The position numbers were made by a program, and so were the translations under genes. Positions 1 through 6,614 of a stretch of 13,306 nt of DNA are shown here, piece after piece. Numbering within the stretch: position 1 is the stretch's first letter; every line of letters begins with the position of its first letter. The stretch lies in NCBI GenBank assembly GCA_050304175.1, contig JBNLDE010000245.1:1-13306 (forward strand), read 5' to 3'. This DNA comes from JAIOIW01 sp050304175. Its GTDB lineage: Bacteria > Pseudomonadota > Alphaproteobacteria > Rhizobiales > Rhizobiaceae. A model generated the notes under the pieces. The model was given only the letters and a program-made list of their open reading frames with translations. It made no database searches and had not been told where the DNA came from.

Positions 1-542
1 TCGCCGACCAGGCCAGGGTCCCGTTCCTGGATGCGCCCGTGTCCGGCGGCCAGGCGGGCGCCGAGAACGGCGTGCTGACCGTGATGTGCGGCGGCGAGCA
101 GGCGGTCTTCGACCGCGCCCGGCCGGTGATCGAGGCCTATGCCCGCATGGTCGGACTGATGGGGCCGGCCGGCGCAGGCCAGATCACCAAGATGATCAAC
201 CAGATCTGTATCGCCGGCCTGCTGCAGGGCCTCGCCGAGGGCATCAATTTCGGCAAGAAGGCCGGGCTCGACATCGAGAAGGTGATCGACGTGATCTCGA
301 AGGGCGCGGCCGGCTCGTGGCAAATGGAAAACCGCTACAAGACGATGAATGCCGGCAAGTACGATTTCGGCTTCGCCGTCGACTGGATGCGCAAGGATCT
401 CGGCATCTGCCTGGCGGAGGCAAATGCGAACGGCGCCGCCCTGCCCGTCACCGCGCTGGTCGACCAGTTCTACAAGGACGTCCAGAACATGGGCGGCAAC
501 CGCTGGGACACGTCGAGCCTGCTGGCGCGGCTGGAACGCTAG
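1..542 (+). CDS. NAD(P)-dependent beta-hydroxyacid dehydrogenase, 3-hydroxyisobutyrate dehydrogenase family (5'-truncated)
   Basis: This is the 3' part of a gene whose start lies before the window; the reading frame is open from position 3. The first visible residues contain the substrate-binding DAPVSGG signature of the beta-hydroxyacid dehydrogenases (positions about 30-50), followed by the GA-x-x-G-x-L pattern. The segment GQITKMINQ (about 178-204) carries the conserved catalytic lysine and the asparagine one helical turn later, and the C-terminal all-alpha domain includes the usual F-x-x-x-W-M-x-KDL stretch. The NAD(P)-binding Rossmann domain is missing only because of the window edge. 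Family members oxidise small 3-hydroxy acids such as 3-hydroxyisobutyrate, tartronate semialdehyde (in reverse) or 2-hydroxymethylglutarate; the substrate cannot be told from this part. The next gene starts 57 bases downstream on the same strand. Confidence 0.9.
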   Translation, partial: ADQARVPFLDAPVSGGQAGAENGVLTVMCGGEQAVFDRARPVIEAYARMVGLMGPAGAGQITKMINQICIAGLLQGLAEGINFGKKAGLDIEKVIDVISKGAAGSWQMENRYKTMNAGKYDFGFAVDWMRKDLGICLAEANANGAALPVTALVDQFYKDVQNMGGNRWDTSSLLARLER

Positions 543-599
543 GCCTTCCTGCGCCACGGTCCGATTGACGGCGGCGGCGGCACTCGCCATCCTCGATCC

Positions 600-1376
600 A
601 TGATCAAGGGTGTGCTGCTCGACCTCGCCGGCGTCGTCTATGATGGTGACCACGCCATCGACGGCGCCGCCGAAGCGATCGAAAGGTTGCGAGAAGCGGG
701 CCTTTCGGTCCGGTTTATCTCCAACACGACGCGCTCGACGCGGGAAATGATCCTCCGCCGCCTCGCCGGGTTCGGCCTTGAGATCGGGGATGGCGAATTG
801 TTCACGCCCGCTGTTGCGGCCAGGCACTGGCTGGCGCGCAACGACCGGGCGGCGTTCCTGCTCGTGCATCCCGCCCTGGAAGCCGAGTTTTCCGACCTGG
901 CGGGCAAAGGCGGCCCTGCCGTGATCGTCGGCGACGCCGGCGACGCCTTCACCTACCGCTCGATGAACGCCGCGTTTCGGGCGCTCGAGGGCGGCGCCGA
1001 CTTCCTCGCACTGGCACCTAACCGGGTGTTCCGCGATGCCGATGGCAAACTCAGCCTCGACGCCGGTCCGTTTATCGCCGCCCTGGAATACGCCTCCGGC
1101 CGGAAGGCGCGCATTCTCGGCAAGCCGTCCAGCGACTTCTTCCGGCTGGCGCTCGACGACATGGACTGTTCGACCGCCGAGGCGGCGATGGTCGGCGACG
1201 ACGCCGAGACCGACGTGGCCGGGGCGCTGGATACGGGGATCAGCGCAGCCCTGCTGGTGCGAACGGGCAAGTACCGCTTGGGCGACGAGACGCGGTTCAA
1301 GCCGGCACCGACAGCGGTTGTCGACGACCTTGCCGCGGCGGCGGACTGGATCATCGGGCAGGCAGCCGATCCATAA
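600..1376 (+). CDS. HAD-superfamily phosphatase, class IIA, LHPP-like (TIGR01458 type)
   Basis: The protein has 258 residues, the usual length for the LHPP-like group of HAD hydrolases (phospholysine/phosphohistidine inorganic pyrophosphate phosphatase relatives), which remove phosphate from small molecules or proteins in the cytoplasm. Visible motifs are motif I at residues 8-15 (DLAGVVYD, with Asp8 as nucleophile), motif II at 41-44 (SNTT), the motif III lysine at 175 in LGKPSSDFF, and motif IV at 198-205 (VGDDAETD). The C-terminal RTGKYR segment is also typical. Residue +2 after the nucleophile, normally an aspartate that acts as general acid, is alanine here; human LHPP has serine at this place, so the group tolerates the change. 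The ATG at 600 gives the family N-terminus although no clear Shine-Dalgarno sequence precedes it. Substrate unknown. Confidence 0.9.
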   Translation: MIKGVLLDLAGVVYDGDHAIDGAAEAIERLREAGLSVRFISNTTRSTREMILRRLAGFGLEIGDGELFTPAVAARHWLARNDRAAFLLVHPALEAEFSDLAGKGGPAVIVGDAGDAFTYRSMNAAFRALEGGADFLALAPNRVFRDADGKLSLDAGPFIAALEYASGRKARILGKPSSDFFRLALDDMDCSTAEAAMVGDDAETDVAGALDTGISAALLVRTGKYRLGDETRFKPAPTAVVDDLAAAADWIIGQAADP

Positions 1377-1505
1377 CGGGCGCTCGCGAGTTTTCCATGA
1401 CTGGCAATTGTGAATTCTGTCCTACACCCTTTGATAGAATTTTTTCTCTAGACAACCTGATACAACCGTGATTATTGTGAGGCCGTGGGGCGGAAAGGTT
1501 GTGCC

Positions 1506-2369
1506 ATGTTTCCGCTTGTCAGGGCCGTTTTCTCGGCCTTCCTGATCTTATCGCTGGACGGTTGCGTCTCGGCCGCAGAACTCACCGAACAACAGTTCAC
1601 CCACGAATTCATCGCCCGCGCGTTAAAGGCGAATCCCAGTTTCAAATACACGGCGGAAGAGCCCCTGGTCGTGGAGATCGACCGCGGCGAAGACGGTTCG
1701 AGGACGATGATCCTGACCGGCATCTACAACGACTACGTGAAGGATCCGGACCGGATCAACGACCTCATGGGCCCGTTCGTGCGCGACGCCGCGCAGAGGA
1801 CCCTGCAGCCGACAAGCATCGACGTTGACCGTATCGTCCCCGTCATCAAGGACAATGCCTGGGTGGACGAGGCCATGGAGACGATCCGCGGCCAGGGCGG
1901 AACCAACGACATCGCACACGAACCACTCAATACCGACCTGATCATCGTCTACGCGCTGGACACGCCGGAGCGCACCTCCTACCTGTCCGAGGCACAGTTG
2001 AAGGAAGCCGGGTTCGACGGGATCAACCGCCGCAAGCGCGCGACCGCCAACCTCCTTGCGCTGATGCCGCCGGCGACGCTTGTGCAGGCCGGCTCGGTTT
2101 TCATGGCCTATGGCGGCATCGACTATGCGCCGAGCGCGGTCCTGTTCAACGATTTCTGGCGGCAGGTCGCAACCTACGTAAAGGGCGACATCGTGCTGGC
2201 CGTACCTGCGCGCGACATGCTTCTGTTTACCGGAACCGGGATGCCGAAAGGGGTGGAGGAACTGCAGGCGCACGCGGAGCATTTCGCCAAAGACCGGCAC
2301 ACCCGGCTGACGACGCGCCTGTTTCGATATCAAAATGGCAAGCTCAAGCGCTACCGCAAATCACGTTGA
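1506..2369 (+). CDS. Secreted DUF1444 (YtpQ-like) family protein
   Basis: The protein has 287 residues from the ATG at 1506, chosen because GGAAAGG lies 7 bases before it and because it puts a hydrophobic signal sequence at the N-terminus. A GTG at 1485 would add seven residues and is less likely. The signal sequence ends around CVSAAEL; there is a cysteine after LDG, but aspartate at -2 is a poor lipobox, so type I cleavage near SAA looks more likely than lipidation. The body matches DUF1444/YtpQ: a VPVIKD segment, LNTDLIIVYALDTPE, an A-x-x-NLLALMP segment, then DYAPSAVLFNDFW and a GDIVLAVPARDMLLFT block. The function of this family is not known. The 129 bases upstream are clearly AT-richer than the surroundings (around 1430-1480) and probably hold the promoter, but I could not settle on -10/-35 boxes. 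Confidence 0.82.
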   Translation: MFPLVRAVFSAFLILSLDGCVSAAELTEQQFTHEFIARALKANPSFKYTAEEPLVVEIDRGEDGSRTMILTGIYNDYVKDPDRINDLMGPFVRDAAQRTLQPTSIDVDRIVPVIKDNAWVDEAMETIRGQGGTNDIAHEPLNTDLIIVYALDTPERTSYLSEAQLKEAGFDGINRRKRATANLLALMPPATLVQAGSVFMAYGGIDYAPSAVLFNDFWRQVATYVKGDIVLAVPARDMLLFTGTGMPKGVEELQAHAEHFAKDRHTRLTTRLFRYQNGKLKRYRKSR

Positions 2370-2420
2370 GCGAGGCGTCGGGCGGTGCCTTCGAACATTC
2401 CTTCTGCTAATGTCTGCGGC

Positions 2421-3101
2421 ATGACTGCTGACGAAATCCTCGCCCACCTCGCGTCACTAGACTCGGCGGAAAATCGCGCCGGCATGGCGCGCTACGGGAT
2501 CAACACCAGCAAGGCCTTCGGTGTGCCCAATTCGGTCCTGCGCCCGCTGGCCCGCCGAATCGGCCGCGATCACACGCGGGCGCTGGAGCTTTGGGCAAGC
2601 GGCTGGCGCGAAGCCCGGGTGCTGGCCACATTCACCGACGACAAGAAGAAGGTCACGGCCGAACAGGCCCGCTCCTGGGCGGCCGATTTCGACAGTTGGG
2701 AGATCGTCGATCACGCTTCGGACCTATTCGCAGAGACCGATTTCTGGCCGACCCTTGTACGGGACTTCGCAGCCGACGAGCGCGAGTTCGTGCGGCGCAC
2801 GGCATTCGCCATGCTCGCCTGGGTCGCTGTCCATCGCAAGAAGACGCCGGACGCGGAAATCCTCGGCTACCTGCCGCTGGTCGAGGCGCATGCGACCGAC
2901 CCGCGCAACTTTGTCAAAAAGGCCGTCAACTGGGCGCTGCGCCAGATCGGCAAGCGCAACCGGCACTGCCATGGGCCCGCGCTCGCGCTGGCGGAACGGT
3001 TGGCCGCCTCCGATGACAAGACCGCCCGCTGGATCGGCCGGGACGCGGTCAAGGAACTGACCGCGCAAAAGACGCTGGACCGGCTGGCGAAAAAGGGGTG
3101 A
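2421..3101 (+). CDS. AlkD-type DNA alkylation repair protein (HEAT-like repeat DNA glycosylase)
   Basis: The protein has 226 residues from the ATG at 2421; a GTG at 2385 in the same frame would add 12 residues with no gain in family match. The sequence is a run of paired helices as expected for the HEAT-like AlkC/AlkD fold, which excises N3- and N7-alkylpurines from DNA in base-excision repair. Family hallmarks seen are the FGVPNSVLRPLARRIG segment (33-48), the W-E-I-V-D-H block at 93-98 corresponding to the tryptophan and catalytic aspartate of Bacillus cereus AlkD, and NFVKKAVNWALRQIGKRN at 163-180 with the second conserved tryptophan at 171. All expected key residues seem present, so it should be active. 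The next gene starts 30 bases downstream on the same strand. Confidence 0.9.
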   Translation: MTADEILAHLASLDSAENRAGMARYGINTSKAFGVPNSVLRPLARRIGRDHTRALELWASGWREARVLATFTDDKKKVTAEQARSWAADFDSWEIVDHASDLFAETDFWPTLVRDFAADEREFVRRTAFAMLAWVAVHRKKTPDAEILGYLPLVEAHATDPRNFVKKAVNWALRQIGKRNRHCHGPALALAERLAASDDKTARWIGRDAVKELTAQKTLDRLAKKG

Positions 3102-3131
3102 GATCGGCCTCGCCAGGCAACAGGTGAGAAA

Positions 3132-3653
3132 ATGAACCGGCTTCACCGTTCAATGATTGCGATCGCGATGGCGGGGCCCGCGGCAGCACCGGCGGAGGCC
3201 ATGCCGGTCGGCAGCACAGTCCCGATTCCGCCGCCCGCAGTCATCACACCCGTGCTCAGCAGCGAGAACGACCACGCGGGACTGAGCGCACTGGCAGGAA
3301 GCGAGACCGAACTGACCGGATACCTGCTACCGGTCGACCGCGAAGGCGAGCTGGTCTATCAGTTTGCCCTCGTGCCCTATCCCGGCGCATGCAGCCACAT
3401 GCCGCAACCGCCGGCGAGCGCGGTCGTACTGGTCACTCCCGACAAGCCCTACAAGCTCGACCAGGTCTATGAATATGTGACGGTCAGGGGCCGATTGAAA
3501 CTGCGCCCCGAGCTTTCGCAACTGTTCATCCTCGACGGCGTGGTGATGCTCAAATCCGATTACGTAATCGCGGGGGCCGATGTTCGCGAAGCCGCGGGCG
3601 GGATTACGGCGCCGCCCCCCGGCGCCTCGCCGTGGAAGTTCCTCAAGAAATGA
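3132..3653 (+). CDS. Secreted DUF3299-family protein
   Basis: The protein has 173 residues; the start is supported by AGGTGAG a few bases before the ATG. The N-terminus is a short alanine-rich signal sequence ending near AEA at residue 23, followed by a proline-rich linker, so the mature protein is probably periplasmic. The core LTGYLLPVDREGELVYQFAL, continuing to VPYPGACSHMPQPP (61-94), matches the DUF3299 signature, in which a cysteine and histidine separated by one residue (C87, H89) precede a proline-rich turn. The second half (YEYVTVRGRLKLRP to VVMLKSDYVI) is a beta-rich OB-like continuation also usual for the family. The conserved Cys/His pair suggests metal binding, but the family function is unknown. 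It sits 30 bases after the AlkD-type gene and 19 bases before the thioesterase gene, so co-transcription is likely. Confidence 0.82.
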   Translation: MNRLHRSMIAIAMAGPAAAPAEAMPVGSTVPIPPPAVITPVLSSENDHAGLSALAGSETELTGYLLPVDREGELVYQFALVPYPGACSHMPQPPASAVVLVTPDKPYKLDQVYEYVTVRGRLKLRPELSQLFILDGVVMLKSDYVIAGADVREAAGGITAPPPGASPWKFLKK

Positions 3654-3672
3654 ACCGAAAGGATCAGATGAC

Positions 3673-4077
3673 ATGAGCGTGCGCGCCAGGACGACAGCGA
3701 GGCGCTATGAAGGTGCGATCGCATTCGACATCATTGAGGCAGGCGCCGACCGCGCCGTTGCGACCATGCCGGTGACCGAATCCATGCTCAATCCGTTCGG
3801 GACCGTTCATGCCGGCGCACTGATCTGGTTCGCAGACATCACCGCGACAGTCTGCGCGCTGGGCGATCCCGGCAATGTCGGCGAGGACGGCAAGGGATTT
3901 CCGCTGGCGGTCGACCTCCACACCGTTCTGATTTCCAACGTCAAGGGCGGCGCCGTCACGGCAACGGCGCAACCGGTGCGGCGTGGCCGCCAGCTCATCG
4001 TGATCCGCACGACCGTCACCGGCGACGACGGGCGCGTGCTGATCGACATGACGACCACGCACGTGCCGGCCCGCTAG
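3673..4077 (+). CDS. Hotdog-fold thioesterase, PaaI type
   Basis: The protein has 134 residues, typical for single-domain hotdog acyl-CoA thioesterases of the PaaI group. The signature NPFGTVHAGALIWFADITAT (40-59) contains the HAG variant of the HGG loop and the start of the central hot-dog helix; the acidic residue at 81 (AVDLHTVLISN) is in the expected strand. Such enzymes cleave small acyl- or aryl-CoA thioesters in the cytoplasm, usually as tetramers; the substrate is not evident. The ATG at 3673 is preceded by AAAGGA at proper distance. A longer open frame starting at 3580 overlaps the previous gene and would add an arginine-rich, non-family extension, so I reject it. The stop is 6 bases from the convergent DUF302 gene. 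Confidence 0.88.
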   Translation: MSVRARTTARRYEGAIAFDIIEAGADRAVATMPVTESMLNPFGTVHAGALIWFADITATVCALGDPGNVGEDGKGFPLAVDLHTVLISNVKGGAVTATAQPVRRGRQLIVIRTTVTGDDGRVLIDMTTTHVPAR

Positions 4078-4083
4078 ATGGCT

Positions 4084-4539
4084 TTACATGCCGCCGGCGG
4101 CTTCCTCGACGATCTCGGTCAGCAAGGTGTTGACCTCGTCCCTCGCCCCGCCTTCGGGTAATTTTCGGAATCCGACGGTTACCTTGCCGGGCATGTTCGC
4201 CGGCTCATAGGCGAACACGACATAGGGGCAATAGGCGATATCGCCGATATCGCCCTCCATCACATGGCGGGAAACGACCGCCGAGCAAAACGTGAAGAAC
4301 TCGGCGTCCTTGTACAGTTCCTTGGTCGCGCCGACGTCGGCCGCCGTGCGCTTCAGCATCTCGCCGATGAAACCGTGATAGTCGATGGTGTAGCCGCGAT
4401 TGATGATCGCATCGCTGACTGCCTGTGCGACATCGGCGAACGGTTCTGCGGATTGCCTGGTGAAGACATCGTCGCCGGCGGCAAACGCCGGGGTAGCGAG
4501 AAATGCGGAAGCTGCTAGGGCAATTGCGATATTTTTCAT
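4084..4539 (-). CDS. Secreted DUF302-family protein
   Basis: The protein has 151 residues and starts with a clear type I signal peptide (MKNIAIALAASAFLATPAFA, then AGDD), so it is exported to the periplasm. The mature part resembles the DUF302 fold: an AxxDVAQAVSDAIINRGY helix, a central FFTFCSAVVSRHVMEGD stretch and a CPYVVFAYEPANMPGKVTVG strand pair. Two cysteines in this core could form a disulfide or bind a ligand. The function of DUF302 proteins is not settled. The ATG at 4539 is favoured over an upstream in-frame start (4590) because a very strong GGAGGAGG lies 6 bases before it and because it opens directly into the signal peptide. An imperfect inverted repeat lies about 50 bases upstream (4592-4615). 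The lrp-type gene precedes it on the same strand. Confidence 0.8.
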   Translation of the reverse strand: MKNIAIALAASAFLATPAFAAGDDVFTRQSAEPFADVAQAVSDAIINRGYTIDYHGFIGEMLKRTAADVGATKELYKDAEFFTFCSAVVSRHVMEGDIGDIAYCPYVVFAYEPANMPGKVTVGFRKLPEGGARDEVNTLLTEIVEEAAGGM

Positions 4540-4545
4540 GGCTTT

Positions 4546-4553
4546 CCTCCTCC
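4546..4553 (-). promoter_or_regulatory. Strong ribosome binding site deciding the DUF302 gene start
   Basis: On the minus strand GGAGGAGG precedes the ATG at 4539 by 6 bases. It is the best Shine-Dalgarno match in the window and rules out the longer in-frame start at 4590, which would bury the signal peptide behind 17 charged residues. Confidence 0.85.
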
Positions 4554-4591
4554 GACACCGCAATTTAGGCACCCAGCCATTGTGCGGCATT

Positions 4592-4615
4592 GATATATCG
4601 CAATTTTTGCATATC
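4592..4615. repeat. Imperfect inverted repeat upstream of the DUF302 gene
   Basis: GATAT-(ATC)-GCAA, then a TTT loop, then TTGC-ATATC forms an interrupted dyad of 9 pairs in the short intergenic space between the Lrp/AsnC gene and the DUF302 gene. It is strongly AT-rich compared with the flanks. It could be an operator for the adjacent Lrp-type regulator or a weak hairpin; no run of T follows on either strand, so an intrinsic terminator is unlikely. The assignment is inference. Confidence 0.35.
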
Positions 4616-4657
4616 TGACACGGAGAAGCCAGCCGTTATCGTACCGGGCGGTGGATC

Positions 4658-5143
4658 TCAGCCGGCCTTGGCTTCCTTGTCGACCAGCATGTAGTCGAGC
4701 GGCAGTTCTGTGGTGTACTTGATCTGCTCCATGGCGAAGGCCGAAGACACGTCGCGGATCTCGATCTTTGCGATCAGCCGCTTGTAGAACGCGTCATAGG
4801 CGGCGATGTCGGGAACCACGACCCGCAACAGGTAGTCGATTTCGCCGCTCATACGGTAGAATTCGACGACCTCCGGAAATTCGGCAATCACCTCGGAAAA
4901 CCGCCGCAGCCATTCGTTGGAATGGGATGACGTCCGGATCGAGACGAAGACTGTCACGCGGGTATTGACCTTGACCGGATCGAGCAATGCGACCCGTCCG
5001 CGGATGACCCCCTCTTCCTCCAGCTTCTGGATCCGCCGCCAGCATGGCGTTGTCGAAAGCCCGACCTTCTTGGCGATGTCGGCGACGGCGAGTGTCGAAT
5101 CCTCCTGCAACAGGCGCAGAATCTTGCGATCGAGGCGGTCCAT
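4658..5143 (-). CDS. Lrp/AsnC-family transcriptional regulator
   Basis: The protein has 161 residues, the standard length for the family. The N-terminal winged helix-turn-helix is intact: LDRKILRLLQEDSTLAVADI, then AKKVGLSTTPCWRRIQKLEEEGVIRG (about residues 4-49). The C-terminal RAM effector domain follows (about 62-140), with V-x-V-F-V-S-I, FPEVVEFYRMSGEIDYLLRV and the YDAFYKRLI helix. Such proteins form octamers or dimers, sense amino acids and control amino-acid metabolism or transport; no catabolic gene is divergent from it here, so the effector is not known. The start is supported by GGAG 7 bases before the ATG at 5143. An 8-bp palindrome (5159-5166) between about 15 and 25 bases upstream of the ATG would fit autoregulation. 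Confidence 0.93.
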   Translation of the reverse strand: MDRLDRKILRLLQEDSTLAVADIAKKVGLSTTPCWRRIQKLEEEGVIRGRVALLDPVKVNTRVTVFVSIRTSSHSNEWLRRFSEVIAEFPEVVEFYRMSGEIDYLLRVVVPDIAAYDAFYKRLIAKIEIRDVSSAFAMEQIKYTTELPLDYMLVDKEAKAG

Positions 5144-5158
5144 ATTTTGGCTCCGTTG

Positions 5159-5166
5159 GAATATTC
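5159..5166. promoter_or_regulatory. Palindrome GAATATTC in the lrp-type gene leader (possible autoregulatory site)
   Basis: A perfect 8-bp palindrome lies just upstream of the Shine-Dalgarno of the Lrp/AsnC gene, in a locally AT-rich stretch. Lrp-family proteins commonly autoregulate by binding AT-rich dyads with an A/T core flanked by G/C. This is an inference from position and symmetry only; an 8-mer palindrome alone is weak evidence. Confidence 0.25.
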
Positions 5167-5336
5167 TCCGCCTTTTCGCATATAATCGCGGCCAATAGAA
5201 GAATTCCGTTTCCCTGAATCACAGTTTCAGCAGTACGAAATTGCGCGCTAACCGTATTTATGGAACGCCATCCACGCCGTCGACACCGACATCGGAACGA
5301 GATTTTCCAGGAACCGCACGCTGGCGGGGTCGCGGC

Positions 5337-5957
5337 TCAGACCAGCCGCCCGACTTCGGCCCGCAGCACCGGCAACAGTTCGGCCTCGAACCACGGATTT
5401 TTCTTCAGCCATGCCGTGTTTCGCCAGGACGGGTGCGGCAACGGCAGAACGCGAGGCCCATCCCGGCGCTCGAAGATCGCCCGCCAATTGCGTACCGTTT
5501 CGGTCAGCGTGCGTCCGCGCATCGCGCCCAGATGCCATTTCTGGGCATACATGCCGATGGCGAGCACGAGCTCGACCTGCGGCATCGACGCGATCAGCCG
5601 GTCGCGCCATGCCGGCGCGCATTCCTTGCGCGGCGGCAGGTCCGCGCCCTTGGCATCGAGGCCGGGAAAACAGAATCCCATCGGCGCAATGGCGACCCGC
5701 GCGGAATCGTAAAACGCGTCGCGTCCGATCCCCAGCCAGTCGCGCAGCCGGTCGCCGGACGGATCGTTAAACGGGATTCCGGATTCATGCACCCGGGTGC
5801 CCGGCGCCTGCCCGGCGATGAGCAACCGCGCGGTCGAGGACTCCACGACCACCGGCCTCGGTTCGTGCGGCAACGGCGCGCCCTTAGGCGCATCGCGGCA
5901 AAGCCGGCACGCGCGGATCGCCTCGGCAATGTCCCGCGATGGCGATCCGCCCGGCAT
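5337..5957 (-). CDS. Uracil-DNA-glycosylase superfamily protein with four-cysteine Fe-S signature
   Basis: The protein has 206 residues. Motif A is GQAPGTRVHESGIPFNDPSG (49-68) and motif B is LPHPSWRN (173-180), both in the places expected for the UDG superfamily. Four cysteines (C17-x2-C20 and C96-x16-C113) match the spacing of the [4Fe-4S] cluster of family 4/5-type enzymes, so an iron-sulfur cluster is likely. In motif A the glutamate of family 4 (GEAPG) is glutamine, so base specificity and activity cannot be assumed; the protein may be a distinct UDG-like subgroup. Family members excise deaminated bases from DNA. The ATG at 5957 lies one base after the GST stop codon, so the two are almost surely translated from one mRNA. 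The 193 bases between this stop and the Lrp gene start contain no other gene that I can support. Confidence 0.85.
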   Translation of the reverse strand: MPGGSPSRDIAEAIRACRLCRDAPKGAPLPHEPRPVVVESSTARLLIAGQAPGTRVHESGIPFNDPSGDRLRDWLGIGRDAFYDSARVAIAPMGFCFPGLDAKGADLPPRKECAPAWRDRLIASMPQVELVLAIGMYAQKWHLGAMRGRTLTETVRNWRAIFERRDGPRVLPLPHPSWRNTAWLKKNPWFEAELLPVLRAEVGRLV

Positions 5958-5958
5958 T

Positions 5959-6570
5959 CTACGCGCCGTAGCTCGGCCGCGCCTTCATCGCCTCGTACCA
6001 GCGGATGAAGTTGGTTGCATCCTCGGGAATGGCGATCCGCGCCGGTTTCATGAAATCGGTCGACACCGTCGCCGTGATGTCGGCGATCGTGTAACGGTCG
6101 CCGGCGATGAACTCGCGGCCGGCAAGCTCCGCGTCGAGGAGACGGATGAAATCCAGCACCTTCGGCTTGTTGGCCTCGCCCCATTCGGCGATCTGCGGGA
6201 TCTCCCACTCCTTCATCGCCGGATGGATGTGGCGGAAGGCCTGTGAGACGGGCAGCATGAAATGCCATTCCACGCGGCGCTGCCACATCGTCACGAGCGC
6301 CTTGTCAAGCGGATCCACGCCCATCAGCGGCGGCTCGGGATACAGTTCCTCGAAGTAGCGCGAGATCGCCACCGATTCCGAAATGGTGGTACCGTCATCG
6401 AGTTCGAGAACCGGCAGGCGTTGCAGCGGGTTGCGGTCGGTGATCTTGTCGGACTTGTGCTCCAAAGCGCCCATGTCGACCGGCTCCAACGGCACCTCGA
6501 TGCCCTTTTCGGCCAGAAAGATGCGAATCCGCCGCGGATTCGGCGCCTTGCCACCATCATAAATCTTCAT
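5959..6570 (-). CDS. Glutathione S-transferase family protein
   Basis: The protein has 203 residues from the ATG at 6570. This start is preferred to the GTG at 6588 because AGAGGA sits 9 bases before it and because GST domains begin directly with the first strand (MKIYDGG). The N-terminal thioredoxin-like domain shows APNPRRIRIFLAEKGI (9-24), the cis-proline in RLPVLEL (51-57) and the glutathione-binding ESVAISRYFEELYP block (65-78, Glu65-Ser66). The C-terminal helical domain carries the conserved AGDRYTIADI N-capping/hydrophobic staple motif. The usual Tyr/Ser/Cys at the active-site turn is not obvious, as in Gtt2-like GSTs. It conjugates or reduces compounds with glutathione in the cytoplasm; the substrate is unknown. 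It is followed after one base by the UDG-like gene and preceded by an operator-like inverted repeat. Confidence 0.9.
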   Translation of the reverse strand: MKIYDGGKAPNPRRIRIFLAEKGIEVPLEPVDMGALEHKSDKITDRNPLQRLPVLELDDGTTISESVAISRYFEELYPEPPLMGVDPLDKALVTMWQRRVEWHFMLPVSQAFRHIHPAMKEWEIPQIAEWGEANKPKVLDFIRLLDAELAGREFIAGDRYTIADITATVSTDFMKPARIAIPEDATNFIRWYEAMKARPSYGA

Positions 6571-6584
6571 ACGAAGTTTTCCTC

Positions 6585-6602
6585 TCACTAAATTGTTAGT
6601 AA
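6585..6602. promoter_or_regulatory. Inverted repeat TTACTAA-N4-TTAGTGA: likely operator of the GST-UDG pair
   Basis: Read on the minus strand, two 7-base arms (one mismatch, spacer CAAT) lie immediately upstream of the GST Shine-Dalgarno AGAGGA. Position and symmetry fit a binding site for a dimeric repressor; sites with TACTA/TAGTA arms are known for MarR/HxlR-type redox and electrophile sensors, but no such regulator gene is in the window. A poor promoter match (TTGGCT, 18 bases, TAACAA on the minus strand) would be overlapped by the repeat. The repeat is seen; its function is inference. Confidence 0.5.
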
Positions 6603-6614
6603 ACGTTTTTCTTT

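Noticed and set aside
1623..2333. Minus-strand open frame of 236 codons
   Set aside because: It is antisense to the DUF1444 gene and shows no domain.
3580..3672. Upstream start for the thioesterase
   Set aside because: It overlaps the end of the DUF3299 gene and adds an Arg/Pro-rich stretch foreign to hotdog thioesterases; the ATG at 3673 has a proper Shine-Dalgarno.
4229..4253. Tandem repeat of a GATATCGCC unit
   Set aside because: It lies in the DUF302 coding sequence and encodes the GDIGDI peptide; two copies only, best seen as coding coincidence.
5248..5336. Minus-strand frame continuing past the UDG-like stop (ending ...STAWMAFHKYG)
   Set aside because: It is the tail of a frame that is a shadow over the UDG-like gene; the short non-overlapping part has no start of its own and no recognisable family.
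5241..6008. Plus-strand open frame of 255 codons
   Set aside because: It is opposite the UDG-like gene and rich in Arg, Pro and His as expected for an antisense frame; no motif seen.
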